Below are positions 26,256 through 35,493 of a stretch of 64,000 nucleotides of DNA, in pieces. The first letter of the stretch is position 1; each line of letters opens with the position of its first letter. The position numbers were made by a program, and so were the translations under genes. The notes beneath the pieces were generated by a model that saw nothing but the letters and a program-made list of their open reading frames with translations, was not told the origin of the DNA and made no database searches. Source of the DNA: JALZVT01 sp039029135 (lineage in GTDB: Bacteria > Pseudomonadota > Gammaproteobacteria > Pseudomonadales > Azotimanducaceae); assembly GCA_039029135.1 (NCBI GenBank), contig JBCCGT010000020.1:40522-104521 (forward strand), read 5' to 3'.

Positions 26256-27797
26256 ATGAAGCAGAGTCTCCAGCTCAAAATCGGTCAACAGCTGACCATG
26301 ACGCCGCAGCTGCAGCAGGCGATCAAACTGCTGCAACTGTCGTCGCTGGAACTCGAGCTGGAGATTCAACAGGCGCTGGAAGAAAACCCGCTGCTCGACG
26401 TGGAGGATGAGTTTTCAGAAACACAGGTTGAGGACGAAGCGGCTGCGGAAGGCGACGCCGACGGCCTCGACGACCCGCTCGATCCAGAGCTGACGGGCGA
26501 CCCAGAGACGTTCGAGGACACGGTCGGCGTCGACGACTACGCGGGAGACGTTCCGGACGACGTGCCGGTCGACAGTTCGTGGGAAGATCTGTCTACACCA
26601 AGCACGCCGTCGTCGCCGTCGAGCGACGCGCTGCCGGACACCGACTTCGAGGCGCGCAACTCATCGGCCGAGACGCTGCAGGATCATCTGCTGTGGCAGC
26701 TAAACCTGACGCCCATGACCGACCGCGATCGCGTGATCGCCGAAGCCATCATAGAGTCCGTCAATCCGGAGGGTCTGTTGGACTCGACGTTGGAGGACAT
26801 TCGCATCGGGTTGATGGACGGACCGCTCGACGCGCAAACGACCGCAGAGGACGAAGACGGCGAGGCGACTATCGAATGCGCAGAAATCGAGGCGGTGCTG
26901 CGCCTGCTGCAGCACTTCGAGCCGACCGGCGCCTGCGCCCGCGACCTGCGCGAGTGTCTGATGATTCAGCTACAGCGGCTCGACGCGTCAACGCCGTGGC
27001 GCAGCGAGGCCCTCGTCATTCTCGATGAACACATCGACAAACTGGCGAGCCGCGACTTCACCACGCTGCGCAAACAAACGAAGCTGGACGACCGAACCCT
27101 CGCGGCCGCGATCGATTTGATCCAGACGCTGAACCCCCGCCCGGGAAACGCCATCGGCGACGATCACGCGGAGTACGTCGTGCCCGACGTTTATGTGCGA
27201 CGCGACGGCAATCGCTGGATGGTGACGCTCAATCCCGAAGCGACGCCCAAACTGCGCATCAACGAAACCTACGCGAGCCTGATCAAACGCGCCGATTCGA
27301 GTCCGGACAATCAATACCTGCGCGACAACCTGCAGGAAGCGCGCTGGTTCATGAAGAGTCTGCAGAGTCGCAACGAAACGCTGCTTAAGGTTGCGACACA
27401 AATCGTAGAGCATCAGCGCGCGTTTCTAGATTACGGCGAGGAGGCGATGAAGCCACTGGTTCTGCACGACATCGCCGACGCGGTAGAAATGCACGAGTCA
27501 ACCATCTCGCGTGTGACAACGAACAAGTATTTGCATACCCCGCGTGGTATCTTCGAGTTGAAGTACTTCTTCTCGAGTCACGTCTCGACGACGACGGGCG
27601 GCGAAGTGTCCAGCACGGCGATTCGCGCGCTCATCAAGAAAATGACGGCGGAAGAAGATCCGAAAAAACCGTTGAGCGACAGCAAGATTGCGGCAATACT
27701 CAACGAACAGAATATCAAGGTAGCGAGGCGAACGGTTGCAAAGTACCGCGAGTCGCTGGCAATCCCCCCATCGAACGAGCGCAAGCGCCTCGTCTGA
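26256..27797 (+). CDS. rpoN: RNA polymerase sigma-54 factor
   Basis: Alternative sigma factor for nitrogen and other regulons, requiring AAA+ activators. In 513 residues the Gln/Leu-rich region I (LQLKIGQQLTMTPQLQQAIKLLQ) comes first, then a very acidic region II (about 48-130), the core-binding domain, the HTH (ADAVEMHESTISRVTTNKYLHTPRG) and the RpoN box ARRTVAKYRESLAIPPSNER near the C-terminus. All key elements are intact. Confidence 0.99.
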   Translation: MKQSLQLKIGQQLTMTPQLQQAIKLLQLSSLELELEIQQALEENPLLDVEDEFSETQVEDEAAAEGDADGLDDPLDPELTGDPETFEDTVGVDDYAGDVPDDVPVDSSWEDLSTPSTPSSPSSDALPDTDFEARNSSAETLQDHLLWQLNLTPMTDRDRVIAEAIIESVNPEGLLDSTLEDIRIGLMDGPLDAQTTAEDEDGEATIECAEIEAVLRLLQHFEPTGACARDLRECLMIQLQRLDASTPWRSEALVILDEHIDKLASRDFTTLRKQTKLDDRTLAAAIDLIQTLNPRPGNAIGDDHAEYVVPDVYVRRDGNRWMVTLNPEATPKLRINETYASLIKRADSSPDNQYLRDNLQEARWFMKSLQSRNETLLKVATQIVEHQRAFLDYGEEAMKPLVLHDIADAVEMHESTISRVTTNKYLHTPRGIFELKYFFSSHVSTTTGGEVSSTAIRALIKKMTAEEDPKKPLSDSKIAAILNEQNIKVARRTVAKYRESLAIPPSNERKRLV

Positions 27798-28164
27798 CGA
27801 CCTCTTTTCCCCCAAAAACCTTGACTCCGCCGACCAACTTTTGACGCTCGGCGCGACAGCCCCTCAATCCTCTACTACGCTGCAAGAAGGACCACCTGAC
27901 GGCGCCCCAATAGGCGCACCCGATGGAGAGAGAGTCACTTCATGCACTGGCATGCGCGACCGACCGGCACGGGGCAGCGTTAGGTCGGCGTGTTTTACGT
28001 TCGCCGAATTTTCGGCTCGCGCACATAGGGCGCGGGCTTATCCACAGCCTTATCACCGGGCTGCGGATTCATCTGCAATCGAACTCAACAGACTCAATGA
28101 CCGACGCGGGCAGGAGGCGCGCCAGATAACGCGATAAAACCAGTCAGACAACAGGAGCAATTTT
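27798..28164. other. Intergenic region rpoN-hpf with a DnaA-box sequence
   Basis: 367 bp. It contains a perfect TTATCCACA (28038-28046), identical to the strong E. coli DnaA box, followed 4 bp later by the partial match TTATCACCG. AGGAG before position 28165 is the hpf ribosome binding site. No sigma-70 or sigma-54 promoter of good quality and no RNA gene were recognised; short frames lack homology. Confidence 0.5.
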
Positions 28165-28485
28165 ATGCAACTGAGCATCACCGGAAATCACATCGATGTC
28201 ACCGACGCGCTGCGTTCGTATGTCATCGATAAGTTCACCCGGGTCGAGCGCCATCACGACAAGATCACGAATGTGCACGTCGTGCTTTCTGTCGACAAGC
28301 TCGTACAACGCGCCGAAGCCACTATGCATGTGCGCGGTGCCGAACTCTTCGCTGACGCCGATACGCCGAATCTCTACGCCTCCATCGATGCCCTCGCCGG
28401 CAAGCTCGACAAACAAATCCAGAAACACAAAGGCAAGCGCCGCTCCTCCCGCCCCACGGCGCAGGACCTCACGAGCGACGCCTGA
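28165..28485 (+). CDS. hpf: Ribosome hibernation promoting factor, short form
   Basis: Binds the 30S decoding region and promotes 100S ribosome dimers in stationary phase. In 106 residues the single S30AE domain begins MQLSITGNHIDVTDALRSYV; the C-terminal dimerisation extension of long HPF is absent. AGGAG lies 8 nt before the ATG. Two strong hairpins follow the stop codon. Confidence 0.97.
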   Translation: MQLSITGNHIDVTDALRSYVIDKFTRVERHHDKITNVHVVLSVDKLVQRAEATMHVRGAELFADADTPNLYASIDALAGKLDKQIQKHKGKRRSSRPTAQDLTSDA

Positions 28486-28494
28486 CGCCAAGCC

Positions 28495-28561
28495 GCAGCG
28501 CCCGCCGACAGCCGGGCGCTGCGCAAGGCGCCGTACCGCGAGCGCAGTTCGCGCTCGCGGT
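28495..28561 (+). terminator. Two consecutive hairpins after hpf
   Basis: Hairpin 1: GCAGCGCCCG (28495-28504) with CGGGCGCTGC (28513-28522). Hairpin 2: ACCGCGAGCGC (28535-28545) with GCGCTCGCGGT (28551-28561). Both stems are perfect and begin 10 nt after the hpf stop, but no U-run follows, so they may protect the mRNA end rather than terminate by themselves. Confidence 0.5.
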
Positions 28562-28731
28562 GCCCACCGAAGCCGATCCCCCTGCCGCACCGGACCGATA
28601 CCGCCAGCGCGCTGACACAAGCGATCCGCGCTTGGGGAGGCGCGACGAGGTGCCGCCAGAGTCGAGGCTGCAGACCTCGACAGAGACCACAGAATTCGCC
28701 AGAAGGCCCCTTCGGTTGGAGCGGATATCGC

Positions 28732-28737
28732 TATAAT
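28732..28737 (+). promoter_or_regulatory. Consensus -10 ahead of ptsN
   Basis: A perfect TATAAT lies 27 nt before the ptsN ATG (28764), giving a very short leader. The -35 region (around 28709-28716) is poor. It suggests that ptsN-rapZ-npr can be transcribed separately from hpf. Confidence 0.5.
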
Positions 28738-28763
28738 GCCCGTGCCCTGCCACGGACAACGCT

Positions 28764-29231
28764 ATGTTCCCAATCCAGCGGTTACTGGCACCCGACTGCG
28801 TGCGCGCTCGTCTGCCAGCCGCCAGCCGCAAACGCGCGCTCGAACATGCGAGCGAGATCCTCGCCAGCGCCTATGACCTCAATCCACGCGATCTGCTGGA
28901 CGCCATGCTGGCCCGCGAGCGCCTGGGCAGCACGGCGCTGGGCGACGGCGTCGCCTTGCCCCACGCGCGCCTCGAGGGCTGCGCGGAGCCGATCGCCGTA
29001 CTGCTGACGCTCGAGAAACCGATCGACTACGACGCGCCTGATGACGCGGCGGTCGATCTGCTGTTCGCACTCATCGTGCCCAAGGCAGCCGCGGACGAGC
29101 ACCTGAGCATCCTGTCCAATCTCGCTGAGCTGCTGGTCGAGGAACCCAATCGCGAGGCACTGCGCGCCGCCGACAGCCACGAGGACCTGTTCAGGACAAT
29201 CAACGACCTGACCCGCGGCCGCGCGGCGTGA
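28764..29231 (+). CDS. ptsN: PTS IIA-like nitrogen regulatory protein PtsN (EIIA-Ntr)
   Basis: Phosphoacceptor of the nitrogen PTS that regulates potassium uptake and other processes according to its phosphorylation state. In 155 residues the active-site histidine is in GVALPHARLEGC (about residue 68), with VDLLFALIVP and HLSILSNLAELL downstream. It overlaps rapZ by 4 bp. Confidence 0.97.
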   Translation: MFPIQRLLAPDCVRARLPAASRKRALEHASEILASAYDLNPRDLLDAMLARERLGSTALGDGVALPHARLEGCAEPIAVLLTLEKPIDYDAPDDAAVDLLFALIVPKAAADEHLSILSNLAELLVEEPNREALRAADSHEDLFRTINDLTRGRAA

Positions 29232-30109
29232 AGCTGATCATCATCAGCGGCCGTTCGGGTTCCGGCAAAAGCACGGCCCTGAACGCGCTGGAGGATCAGG
29301 GCTTCAACTGTATCGATAACTTCCCGGTCGGCCTGCTGCAGTCGCTGGTTCACAACACGTTGCGCAATCCGCTGGTGCGCGCTCAGAACATGGCCGTGTG
29401 CATCGACGCCCGCGCCACGGACCTGGAGCGCTTTCCGGAGATCCTGCTGTCGCTGGATCGCATGGACCTCGACTGTCAGGTCATCTTTCTGGATGCGCGG
29501 AATGAAACGCTGGTGAAACGCTTCAGCGAGACGCGCCGCCGGCACCCGCTCACCAGTTCGACCACCGACCTCAACGAGGCGATCGAGACAGAGCGCGAAC
29601 TGCTGGAGAGCATCTCGGATCTCGCGGACCTGCTGATCGACACCACCCAGATGGACAGCGGTGCCCTGCGCGAGATGATCAGCGTCCGGGTCGCGACCAA
29701 CCAGGATCACGGCGTCGCGCTCCTGTTCCGCTCCTTCGGCTTCAAGTACGGGGTGCCCGTGGACGCCGATTTCGTGTTCGACATCCGCTGCCTGCCCAAC
29801 CCGCACTGGGTCGCAGAGCTCCGCCCGCTGACAGGTCTGGACGAGCCCGTCGCGAGCTATCTGCAGGCACAGCCGACGGTCGGCGTGATGTTCGACGACA
29901 TCCACAACTTTGTGGCGCGCTGGCTGCCACGATTTGAGGACACCAACCGTGTCTATCTGACGCTCGCCATCGGCTGCACGGGCGGCCAGCATCGCTCGGT
30001 CTACATGGCCGAGACGCTCGCCAAGACGTTCAAGGCACAGCGGCCAAACGTGCTGGTCCGGCATCGCGAGCTGCCGCGGCTGTTGGGCACCGCAGCTCTC
30101 CCGGCCTGA
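29228..30109 (+). CDS. rapZ: RapZ, RNase adaptor protein
   Basis: GTP/ATP-binding protein that in enterics delivers the sRNA GlmZ to RNase E and senses glucosamine-6-phosphate. In 293 residues the Walker A is GRSGSGKST (residues 8-16); later conserved segments are FLDARNETLVKRFSETRRRHPL, SFGFKYGVP, FDIRCLPNPHW and the C-terminal IGCTGGQHRSVYMAE domain. Whether a GlmZ-like target exists in this organism is unknown. GTG start overlapping ptsN. Confidence 0.97.
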   Translation: MKLIIISGRSGSGKSTALNALEDQGFNCIDNFPVGLLQSLVHNTLRNPLVRAQNMAVCIDARATDLERFPEILLSLDRMDLDCQVIFLDARNETLVKRFSETRRRHPLTSSTTDLNEAIETERELLESISDLADLLIDTTQMDSGALREMISVRVATNQDHGVALLFRSFGFKYGVPVDADFVFDIRCLPNPHWVAELRPLTGLDEPVASYLQAQPTVGVMFDDIHNFVARWLPRFEDTNRVYLTLAIGCTGGQHRSVYMAETLAKTFKAQRPNVLVRHRELPRLLGTAALPA

Positions 30110-30110
30110 T

Positions 30111-30383
30111 ATGCGCGAGGCGAGCGTCACAATCGTCAATCAGCTGGGGCTGCATACTCGCGCGGCCAGCGTCCTGGTGCGCCTGGCGACCACGTTCGAG
30201 GCCGACATCACTCTCGCCCGCGAGGACGGCAAACCGGTCAACGGTAAATCCATCATGGGCGTGATGCTGCTGGCCGCGACCCAGGGTACGACCGTGCGCA
30301 TCTGCGCCGATGGCAGCGACGAAGCCGACGCCCTCGCAGCGCTGACGCAGCTCGTCCGCGATCGCTTCGGCGAGGACGAGTAG
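30111..30383 (+). CDS. ptsO: NPr, HPr-like phosphocarrier of the nitrogen PTS
   Basis: Carries phosphate from EI-Ntr to PtsN. In 90 residues the active-site histidine lies in NQLGLHTRAASVLV (His16) and the conserved GKSIMGVMLLAA motif follows. It starts one base after the rapZ stop codon. EI-Ntr (ptsP) is not in this window. An inverted repeat element lies right after it. Confidence 0.97.
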   Translation: MREASVTIVNQLGLHTRAASVLVRLATTFEADITLAREDGKPVNGKSIMGVMLLAATQGTTVRICADGSDEADALAALTQLVRDRFGEDE

Positions 30384-30394
30384 ACGAATAACCA

Positions 30395-30457
30395 GGGGTC
30401 AGAGTCGGGGTCAGAGCGGTTGCTTTGACCCCGACTCTGACCCCTCACTCTGACCCC
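30395..30457. repeat. GGGGTCAGAGTC inverted-repeat element, copy 1
   Basis: Arm GGGGTCAGAGTCGGGGTCA (30395-30413) and its exact 19-nt complement (30426-30444) flank a 12-nt loop; an extra half-arm TCACTCTGACCCC (30445-30457) follows. Within each arm the GGGGTCAGAG unit is itself repeated. The same unit appears at the right window edge (from 63962), so it is a dispersed, REP-like element. It lies between ptsO and mgtE. Confidence 0.85.
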
Positions 30458-30470
30458 AGAACATTACGCG

Positions 30471-31808
30471 ATGCAGTTTCAGGACCAGCTCAGCGAGATT
30501 ATTCACGCGCTCGACGATGGCACCATCGGCGAGACGCGGCTGCTGCTGGCGGCGCTGAGCGCCCCGGAACTTGCCGGCCTGCTGGAGTCGATGCCCAGCA
30601 GGCGCAGAAGGCTCGCGTGGGAGCTGCTGCACGAGGAACACGCCAACCGCGTGTTGAGCCACCTGCACGAAGACGTGCGCGGCGACTTTCTCGCCGCGAT
30701 GGACACCGAGCAGCTCCTGCACGCGGCCGACGAGCTGGAGCCCGACGACTTCGCTGACATCTTGCAGCAGCTGCCGGGCGAGCTGACGAGCGAGCTGCTG
30801 GAGGCCATGGACGCGGAGCACCGCGCCCGGGTCGAGGCCGTGCTGTCATATCCCGAAGACAGCGCCGGCGGCATCATGAACACCGACGCGATAACCGTCC
30901 GGCCGCGGCACAGCCTGGAGCTGGTGCTGCGCTATCTCCGCGGTCTCGGCGATCTGCCAAGCACGACGGACCAGCTGTTCGTCGTCAACTCGCGCGAGCA
31001 CCTGGTGGGCGGGCTGCCGCTGTCGAAGCTGGTGACGTCCGATCCGTCCGTGACCGTGCGCGAGCTGATGGACACCGAGCTCGAGCCGATCCCGGTCGAC
31101 ACCGAGGACGCGGACGTCGCGCGCCTGTTCGCCGAGAACGATCTGGTCACCGCGCCCGTCGTCGACGACGACGGGCGCCTCATCGGGCGCATCACGGTCG
31201 ACGACGTGGTCGACGTGATCATCGAAGACGCCGACGAGGCCGTCTTGGCCGGCGTCGGCCTCGATACCGAGGAAGATATGTTCGCGCCCATCTGGCGCTC
31301 GTCTCAGCGCCGCGCGATATGGCTGGGGATCAACCTGATCACCGCGTTCCTCGCCGCGGCCGTCATCAACATCTTCGAAGAAACCATCGCCAAGGTGGTC
31401 GCGCTCGCCGTGCTCATGCCGATCGTCGCCAGCATGGGCGGCATCGCGGGCACGCAGACGCTGACGCTGGTCATCCGGGGGCTGGCGCTCGATCACATCG
31501 GCCGCGCCAATCTGTTCTGGCTCGTGAACCGCGAGCTGGTGATCGCGCTGCTAAACGGCCTGCTGTGGGCAACCGTCGTGGCACTCGCGGCAGCGCTCGC
31601 GTTTCAAGACATCATGCTCGGCGGCGTCATCGCGCTGGCGGTGGTGCTGAACATGCTGATCGCCGCGATCAGCGGTGCGCTGTTGCCCGGGACGCTGGAG
31701 CGCCTCGGCATCGATCCGGCGATCGCGGGCGGGGTGATTCTGACGACGATTACCGACGTCGCGGGGTTCTTCCTGTTTCTGGGGCTCGCGTCCTGGGCCT
31801 ACACCTGA
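30471..31808 (+). CDS. mgtE: MgtE-family magnesium transporter
   Basis: Mg2+ channel of the inner membrane with cytosolic magnesium sensing. In 445 residues the order is superhelical N domain (about 1-125), two CBS domains (about 130-250; VVNSREHLVGGLPLSKL, APVVDDDGRLIGRITVDDV), then five membrane helices with the pore signature ASMGGIAGTQTLTLVIRGLAL. Converges on pmbA with only 13 bp between the stop codons. Confidence 0.96.
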   Translation: MQFQDQLSEIIHALDDGTIGETRLLLAALSAPELAGLLESMPSRRRRLAWELLHEEHANRVLSHLHEDVRGDFLAAMDTEQLLHAADELEPDDFADILQQLPGELTSELLEAMDAEHRARVEAVLSYPEDSAGGIMNTDAITVRPRHSLELVLRYLRGLGDLPSTTDQLFVVNSREHLVGGLPLSKLVTSDPSVTVRELMDTELEPIPVDTEDADVARLFAENDLVTAPVVDDDGRLIGRITVDDVVDVIIEDADEAVLAGVGLDTEEDMFAPIWRSSQRRAIWLGINLITAFLAAAVINIFEETIAKVVALAVLMPIVASMGGIAGTQTLTLVIRGLALDHIGRANLFWLVNRELVIALLNGLLWATVVALAAALAFQDIMLGGVIALAVVLNMLIAAISGALLPGTLERLGIDPAIAGGVILTTITDVAGFFLFLGLASWAYT

Positions 31809-31821
31809 CAGGCGCCGGGGA

Positions 31822-33189
31822 CTAGCCCCCCGCCACCGTCATCCCGCCAATCAGCAGGCTGCCGCAGCGAATGTTGCCGCGCGTGTCCACGTCGGTGCCG
31901 AACGCGACGATGTCTTTCAGCATCTCCTGCAGTGTACCGGCGATCGTGACCTCCTCCACCGGGTGCTTGATCTCGCCGTTCTCTACCCAGAAGCCGGCAG
32001 CGCCCCGCGAATAGTCGCCGGTCAGCAGGTTGACGCCCTGACCCATCAGTTCGGTCACGTACAGGCCGGTGCCCATCTCGCCGCGCAGGTCGGGGAGGTC
32101 GAGGCTGCGGCCCTCGACGATCAGGTTGTGAATGCCGCCCGAGTTACCGGTGGTTTCCAACCCAAGACGGCGGGCGGAATAGCTGCCGAGGATGTAGCTC
32201 GACACCACACCCTTGTCGATGAACGTTTGCTCCCGCGTTGCGACGCCGTCACCGTCGAATGCCGCACTCCCCATTGCGCCGGGCAGGTGCGGCGCTTCGC
32301 GCAGCGTGATGTGCGGGCTGGTGACCGTCTGGCCCAGCGAGTCGAGCAGAAACGACGACTTGCGATACAGCGACGCGCCGGAGATCGCAGACAGCACGCT
32401 GCCAATCAGACCGATCGCTAGATTCGGCGCCAGCAGGATCGGATAGCGGCCGGTGCTGATCGGGCGGCTGCCGAGCCGCGCGACCGTCCGCTCCGCCGCC
32501 GTGCGGCCGACGTCCGCCGCGGGTTCCATGGCATTGGCGTCGCGCCCGACGGTGTACCAGTAGTCACGCTGCATGCCTGCGTTGTCCTCCGCGATCACCA
32601 TGCAGCTCATGGAATTGCGCGACCCCGAGACCGTGCCGATGAAGCCGTGCGAGTTGCCGTAGACCCGCGTGCCGACGTACGCGTTCACGCCGGCGCCGTC
32701 TGAGTTTTTGATGCGCGGATCGAACTGCAGCGCCGCCGCCTCGCATTCCAGCGCGAGCGCCGCGGCCTCGTCCACCTCGGGCGTCCAGGGATGCAACAGA
32801 TCGAGATCCGGCTGCTCCGTCGCCATCAGCTCCGCGTCGGCGAGGCCGCTGCAGGGATCGGGCTGGGTGAACTCGGCGATCTTGCAGGCCGCGCGCACCG
32901 TGTCGCGAATCGAGTCTTCCCGATCGTCCGCCGTGCTGGCGCTGCCCTTGCGCACGCCGTCCGCGTCGTGCCGATAGACCGTGATGCCAAAGCCCCGCTC
33001 CTGGGTGAACTCGACGGTCTCCAGTTCGCCCCGGCGAACGTTCACAGACAGGCCGTGATCGTCGCTGGCGGAGACCTCGGCGCTGTCTGCTCCCTGGGAT
33101 CGGGCCTCGCGCAGGATCCGCTCGACCAGGTCGCGCAGGTTCGCTTCGACGGGGGCGCGATCGGCGGGGGCGGAGGAATCACTGCTCAT
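31822..33189 (-). CDS. pmbA: PmbA/TldE metalloprotease subunit
   Basis: Partner of TldD in a heterodimeric zinc protease that degrades unfolded peptides, some antitoxins and modified peptides such as microcin B17. In 455 residues the family motifs (RRGELETVEFTQERGFGITVYR; GNSHGFIGTVSGSRNSMSCMVIAED; NSGGIHNLIVEG) are visible. TldE supplies no HExxH itself. tldD lies 0.7 kb away beyond darP. Confidence 0.96.
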   Translation of the reverse strand: MSSDSSAPADRAPVEANLRDLVERILREARSQGADSAEVSASDDHGLSVNVRRGELETVEFTQERGFGITVYRHDADGVRKGSASTADDREDSIRDTVRAACKIAEFTQPDPCSGLADAELMATEQPDLDLLHPWTPEVDEAAALALECEAAALQFDPRIKNSDGAGVNAYVGTRVYGNSHGFIGTVSGSRNSMSCMVIAEDNAGMQRDYWYTVGRDANAMEPAADVGRTAAERTVARLGSRPISTGRYPILLAPNLAIGLIGSVLSAISGASLYRKSSFLLDSLGQTVTSPHITLREAPHLPGAMGSAAFDGDGVATREQTFIDKGVVSSYILGSYSARRLGLETTGNSGGIHNLIVEGRSLDLPDLRGEMGTGLYVTELMGQGVNLLTGDYSRGAAGFWVENGEIKHPVEEVTIAGTLQEMLKDIVAFGTDVDTRGNIRCGSLLIGGMTVAGG

Positions 33190-33287
33190 GGGCGGCCTCG
33201 ACTGATGTTCTGAATGGGTGCGCGCCGAGGCGTTCGCGCGTCGGCGTCTGATCCCGACGCTCTGCGGGGACGCGGTAAACTGACGCC

Positions 33288-33827
33288 ATGACGGAATCCG
33301 ACGACAACCCCGCAGCAGAGGACGAGCTTGCGGCGGACGCGCGAGCGAGTCGCTCGGCCGCGAAGCGCGCGGCCCAGGCGCTCACCGCCCTCGGCGTGCG
33401 TCTGGCGGAGCTGCCGGCGGATATGCTGGCGGCGCTGCCCCTGACCGACCGGCTGCGCGATGCGCTGGCAGCCAGCCGACGCATCCGCTCGAACGGCGCC
33501 AAGAAGCGCCAGCGGCTGTTTGTCGGCGGCCTGCTGCGCGCACTGGACGACAGCGAGGTCGAGGCCATCGAGGCCGCGTTGCTCAGCGCGACGGCGGGCG
33601 ACGCGGCGTCGAAGCGCCGGCACCACGCGCTCGAACACTGGCGCGAGCGGCTGCTGGGTGAGGCCGATGCGCTCACCGAGTTCGTTGCCGCGCATCCCGG
33701 CGTCGACGTGCAGCAGCTGCGCGCCGCCATACGCCGCACCCAGAGCGCGCGCGACGACCAGTCGCGCCGCACCGGCGCGCGAGCCCTGTTTCGGCTGCTC
33801 GCCGAGTGGGTTCCGGAGGCCGACTAG
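33288..33827 (+). CDS. darP: DarP (YjgA/DUF615), 50S assembly-associated protein
   Basis: Associates with late 50S ribosomal precursors. Its 179 residues are almost all helical and charged; the RSNGAKKRQRLFVGGLLR segment (about 63-80) and the DDQSRRTGARALFRLLAEW C-terminal part match the DUF615 family. It is transcribed against both neighbours, nested between pmbA and tldD as in Pseudomonas. Confidence 0.93.
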   Translation: MTESDDNPAAEDELAADARASRSAAKRAAQALTALGVRLAELPADMLAALPLTDRLRDALAASRRIRSNGAKKRQRLFVGGLLRALDDSEVEAIEAALLSATAGDAASKRRHHALEHWRERLLGEADALTEFVAAHPGVDVQQLRAAIRRTQSARDDQSRRTGARALFRLLAEWVPEAD

Positions 33828-33865
33828 CGCCGCGGGCGAGGCAACGCACGCAAACGGGCCGATCA

Positions 33866-35335
33866 CTAGGACTGGGTCCCGCCGACCGTGACTTCGTCGA
33901 TCTTCAGCGTCGGCTGGCCGACGCCGACAGGCACGCTCTGGCCGTCTTTGCCGCAAACGCCGACGCCGCCGTCTAGCTCCAGATCGTTGCCGACCATCGA
34001 GATGCGGTTCATGACGTCGGGGCCGTTGCCGATCAGCGTCGCGCCGCGCACCGGCGTGGTGACCTTGCCGTTCTCGATCAGGTAGGCCTCGGTGGAGGAA
34101 AACACGAAGCGGCCGGACGTGATATCCACCTGGCCGCCGCCGAAGTTAACCGCGTAGATGCCGCTGTCGACGGACGCGAGGATCTCGCCGGGGTCAGATT
34201 CGCCGGCGAGCATGAAGGTGTTGGTCATGCGCGGCATGGGCAGATGCGCGTAGGACTGCCGCCGCGCGTTGCCCGTGCTCTGGGTATTCATCAGCCGGGC
34301 GTTGAGCTTGTCCTGCAGGTAGCCGCGCAGGATGCCGTTCTCGATCAGCGTGGTGCACTGGGTCGGCGTGCCCTCGTCGTCGGCTGTCAAAGAGCCGCGC
34401 CGATCGGCCAGGGTGCCATCATCAACGACGGTACACAGCGGCGAGGCGACCTGCTCGCCGATCCGATTCGCGTAGGCCGAGCTGCCCTTGCGGTTGAAGT
34501 CACCCTCCAGCCCGTGGCCCACCGCTTCGTGCAGCAGCACGGCCGGCCAACCCGGACCAAGCACCACCGGCATGGGACCCGCGGGGGCATCCACCGCCTC
34601 CAGATTGACCAGCGCCATGCGCACGGCCTCAGCGGCGTAGCCGAGATGGCGATCGCCAGCCAGCAGCCAGGCGAGCTCGCGGCGCCCGCCGCCGCCGCTC
34701 GAGCCACGCTCGCGGCGACCGTTCTCTTCGACGATCACCGACACGTCCAGTCGAATGAGCGGCCGCACGTCGCCTGACATGACGCCGTCGCTCGCCACGA
34801 CGAGGGAGGTGTCTGCGCTGCAGCCGAGCCGTACGCTGACCTCGATCACCCGCGGATCGGCGCTGCGCGCCGCCGCCTCGACTTCTTGCAGCAGCGCGAC
34901 CTTGGCCGCCTCGTCGAGGCCGGGAATCGGATCCACCGCCGCGCAGCGATCCGGCGCCGATGCCGGTGCGGTACGGGCCGGACTGGCGCTGCCTCCCTGC
35001 TGCGCGATGCCGCGGGCGGCGCGCGCAGCGTTGAGGATGGCCTGACGCTCGATGCTGTCGGCATAGGCAAAGCCGGTCTTCTCGCCCGTCACGGCGCGCA
35101 CGCCGACGCCGCGATCGACGCTAAACGCGCCGTCCTTCACCTTGCCGTCCTCCAGCGCCCAGCTCTCGGCCTTCAGATGCTGAAAATACAGCTCGCCGTA
35201 GTCGAGCTGGTGGCGAAACAGCTCGCCGAGCGCGGTATCAATGTCGGCGTCGGTAAGGCCGGACGGGCCCAGCAGCTGATCGCGGGCGAGCGCCAGTCTA
35301 GAGGCCGTTGGTGTGTCCGGTCGGGAGGTCGTCAT
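33866..35335 (-). CDS. tldD: TldD metalloprotease, catalytic subunit
   Basis: Zinc-containing half of the TldD/TldE protease. It has 489 residues from ATG 35335 (the open frame continues 48 codons upstream without homology). The zinc motif HEAVGHGLEGDF (HExxxH) is intact, followed by SGNARRQSYAHLPMPRMTNTF-type sequence and GGQVDITSGRFVFSS. It works with pmbA, encoded on the same strand downstream. Confidence 0.97.
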   Translation of the reverse strand: MTTSRPDTPTASRLALARDQLLGPSGLTDADIDTALGELFRHQLDYGELYFQHLKAESWALEDGKVKDGAFSVDRGVGVRAVTGEKTGFAYADSIERQAILNAARAARGIAQQGGSASPARTAPASAPDRCAAVDPIPGLDEAAKVALLQEVEAAARSADPRVIEVSVRLGCSADTSLVVASDGVMSGDVRPLIRLDVSVIVEENGRRERGSSGGGGRRELAWLLAGDRHLGYAAEAVRMALVNLEAVDAPAGPMPVVLGPGWPAVLLHEAVGHGLEGDFNRKGSSAYANRIGEQVASPLCTVVDDGTLADRRGSLTADDEGTPTQCTTLIENGILRGYLQDKLNARLMNTQSTGNARRQSYAHLPMPRMTNTFMLAGESDPGEILASVDSGIYAVNFGGGQVDITSGRFVFSSTEAYLIENGKVTTPVRGATLIGNGPDVMNRISMVGNDLELDGGVGVCGKDGQSVPVGVGQPTLKIDEVTVGGTQS

Positions 35336-35493
35336 GGGTAGGGCGGCAAATCGCGTCGGGAGACGGATTGTGCCAAGCGTGCCGGGCCGGCGATAGCCGC
35401 ACGGCGGCCGAATTCGGACGCGAACGACCCCGACGGTCCCGCCAGAGCGGCGCAGTCGGAGGTCGGGCGCCGCCTCCATCCGGCTCGCGTGCG

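Noticed and set aside
27821..27846. Two TTGAC sequences after rpoN as promoters for hpf
   Set aside because: Neither has a -10-like hexamer at 16-18 bp.
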